A stretch of 6,749 bases of DNA, taken from Clostridiales bacterium. Lineage in GTDB: Bacteria; Bacillota; Clostridia; Christensenellales; Christensenellaceae. Shown here one piece after another: positions 5,030 to 6,749 of this stretch. A program made the translations under genes and the position numbers. Numbering within the stretch: the stretch's first letter is position 1; each line of letters opens with the position of its first letter. The stretch lies in assembly GCA_003343685.1 (NCBI GenBank), contig QAKS01000044.1:1-6749 (forward strand). Reading direction: 5' to 3'. A model generated the notes under the pieces. The model was not told where the DNA came from, ran no database searches, and was given only the letters and a program-made list of their open reading frames with translations.

Positions 5030-6740
5030 GGGATTTTATCTGAAATTGGCGTTTGCCAATATCAAACGAAGCAAAGCGATTTATCTGCCCTATGCCATTG
5101 CTACGGCGATCATCAGCGGCGTTTATTTCCTTGTCAACATGCTCAGGTATTCGCCCGGGATTTCCGGCGTTCCCAGCGGAGAAGCCGCGCAGGCCGTATT
5201 TATGTTTACGTCGGTGTTTATTTCGCTCTTTACATTTATCTTTATGATGTATATCAACAACTTCCTCATCAAGCGCCGCAAAAAGGAGTTCGGACTGTAT
5301 GGCGTTCTGGGGCTGGAAAAAAGGCATGTAGGGCGTGTGCTGCTGTATGAGAACTTTTTCGTCATGGCGGCGGGTGTGCTTGTCGGCGTTGCGCTGGCCT
5401 TGATATTCGGCAGGCTTTTATTCATGGTGCTGGCGAATATGATTGAGCTGGCGGGTGAGAACACCTTTATCGTACCGACAGAGGCTTTTTCGTCGGTAGG
5501 AATATTGTTTGCGGTTGTATTTTTGGCGACGTCGCTGATGAACCTGCTGAGCGTGCGGCTGGCAAATCCCATTGAACTGCTCAGAAGCGACAAAAGCGGC
5601 GAAAAGCGGAAGAGCACAGCCGTAGTGCCGTTAACCGTTATCGGCTCTGTCATTATGGCTGCCGCATACTGGATCGCAGCGGGGACGCAAATGCCCGCCG
5701 TGGCGCTGATGACATATTTCCCTGCGGCAATTCTGGTGATTATCGGCACCTACATGCTGTTTACGTCGGGGAGTATTGTATTCCTGCGCGCTCTGCGAAG
5801 GAACAAGAAGATATACTATAAGCCGGATAACTTTGTATCCATATCGGGTATGCTGCACAGAATGCGTCAGAACGCCGCTGGTTTGGCGACGATTTGCATT
5901 GTGAGCACCATGCTGATTGTCACAGTGGCCATCACGACGTCGCTGTATTTCGGGCAGGAGGAGACTCTGCGGGTGCAGAATCCGTATGACATCAGCGTAG
6001 CGGTCGACAGTGAAGAACAGGCCGGGAAGCTGGACGAGCTGGTGGGAGAGGTTGCAAAGAAGAAAGGTATTTATACGCTCAAGGATACGTCCAAAATTGT
6101 GCCAGAGGACAACCAGCTGTCCAACTTGGGAATGCGAAAATACAATATGGCGAAGCCGGGGCAGCAGCCGAAGGAACTGAAGCATTCGCTATATATGAAC
6201 GAGAAGGTGTTTTTTGATCTGAGCGGCGGAGACAGAGACGGGTATATTGCGTTCCGCGATGCGCTCGCAGATGAAATTGCGGATGCAGGGCTGATGATCA
6301 AGGATTATGCTGTGGATAGCTATCATCTGGCGGCAAAGCAAGCCTACGGGCTGTTTGGCGGACTGATCTTTATGGGAGTATTTCTGGGCGTCGTCTTTCT
6401 CGCGGTGACCGTTCTCATCATTTATTTCAAACAGATTTCAGAGGGCTATGAGGACAGGGAACGATTTGTGATTTTAAAGAAAGTGGGAATGGACGACAGC
6501 TTAGTGCGGAGGACGATCAGCGCGCAGGTCAAATGGGTATTTTTCCTGCCGCTGCTTGCGGCGCTGGTGCATACCGTGTTTTCTACGATCATGACGGTGA
6601 CGATGCTGAAATCGTTTGGCATGATGAATCCTTCTATTACGATCAGCTGCGCGGCGATCACCTTTGCGATATTTGCTGTGGTTTATATCATTGTGTACAG
6701 ACTGACGGCACGGACCTATTACGGGATTGTCAATAAATGA
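5013..6740 (+). CDS. BceB-like ABC transporter permease (FtsX-type, ten helices)
   Basis: This 575-residue membrane protein is the transport and sensing subunit of a Bce-type module. I count ten hydrophobic segments: about 24-44, 58-84, 111-140, 160-184, 205-224, 229-253, 290-312, 446-472, 506-532 and 541-563. The pattern is the Bce one, with a large external domain between helices 7 and 8 (about 313-443). FtsX-like cytoplasmic loops include EFGLYGVLGLEKRHV (92-106) and RFVILKKVGMDDSLVRRTI (484-502), which probably contact the ATPase. The external domain is about 130 residues, smaller than the roughly 200 of B. subtilis BceB (whole protein about 646). The start is a GTG within the ATPase gene; a TTG at 5022, with GGGGGTGAG before it, is an alternative that removes three residues. 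The stop is nine bases from the window end. Confidence 0.92.
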   Translation: MSRLAKGFYLKLAFANIKRSKAIYLPYAIATAIISGVYFLVNMLRYSPGISGVPSGEAAQAVFMFTSVFISLFTFIFMMYINNFLIKRRKKEFGLYGVLGLEKRHVGRVLLYENFFVMAAGVLVGVALALIFGRLLFMVLANMIELAGENTFIVPTEAFSSVGILFAVVFLATSLMNLLSVRLANPIELLRSDKSGEKRKSTAVVPLTVIGSVIMAAAYWIAAGTQMPAVALMTYFPAAILVIIGTYMLFTSGSIVFLRALRRNKKIYYKPDNFVSISGMLHRMRQNAAGLATICIVSTMLIVTVAITTSLYFGQEETLRVQNPYDISVAVDSEEQAGKLDELVGEVAKKKGIYTLKDTSKIVPEDNQLSNLGMRKYNMAKPGQQPKELKHSLYMNEKVFFDLSGGDRDGYIAFRDALADEIADAGLMIKDYAVDSYHLAAKQAYGLFGGLIFMGVFLGVVFLAVTVLIIYFKQISEGYEDRERFVILKKVGMDDSLVRRTISAQVKWVFFLPLLAALVHTVFSTIMTVTMLKSFGMMNPSITISCAAITFAIFAVVYIIVYRLTARTYYGIVNK

Positions 6741-6749
6741 GAAGCAATG

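Noticed and set aside
5123..6185. Long minus-strand frames opposite the permease
   Set aside because: They are antisense to a ten-helix permease with clear family motifs; the hydrophobic or arginine-rich look comes from complementary codons.
6747..6749. ATG at the right edge as start of a next gene
   Set aside because: No binding site is visible and no codons follow in the window, so it cannot be supported.
1..6749. tRNA, rRNA, CRISPR array, insertion sequence
   Set aside because: No cloverleaf, regular spaced repeats or transposase-like frames were seen by eye on either strand.

Overview
The window joins the end of a prophage-like tail/lysis module to a chromosomal antimicrobial-peptide resistance module. 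It looks like a Firmicute, most likely a Clostridia-class bacterium. The evidence is strong GGAGG-type ribosome binding sites, a phi LC3-family holin, PBSX/Mu-like baseplate genes, a complete Bce-type two-component system plus ABC transporter, and a base composition that looks close to half G+C by eye. I cannot name a genus.

Left part (1-1880, + strand): the 3' part of a baseplate J-like gene, whose start is off the left edge; a YmfQ/XkdU-like (DUF2313) tail gene joined to it by an ATGA overlap; and, after 65 bases, a small two-helix holin with a perfect AGGAGG. The run ends at a hairpin terminator that reads in both directions. No tail-fibre gene and no endolysin follow, although related phages usually carry both here.

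Middle (1894-2480): a minus-strand flavin-binding split-barrel protein (pyridoxamine 5'-phosphate oxidase-like, Nim-related) converges on the phage module. It is divergent from the resistance operon. Two back-to-back sigma-A-type promoters lie in the short gap, and each carries the same GGGTGG...TATAAT motif, as an imperfect inverted repeat.

Right part (2481-6740, + strand): response regulator, intramembrane-sensing histidine kinase, ATPase and ten-helix permease, all in the BceRS-BceAB arrangement. Regulator and kinase overlap by 11 bases, ATPase and permease by 17. In known Bce systems the permease detects a peptide antibiotic bound to a cell-wall lipid carrier and signals through the kinase. 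The phosphorylated regulator then switches on the transporter genes, and the transporter relieves the block. The 127-base gap before the ATPase holds the expected switch: a TNACA-N4-TGTAA site fused to an extended -10 promoter. A GC-rich hairpin follows, inside a possible 30-codon leader frame.

I found no wholly new system. The most useful leads are the regulatory gap before the ATPase, the mirrored divergent promoters, the small external domain of the permease, and the incomplete phage module.
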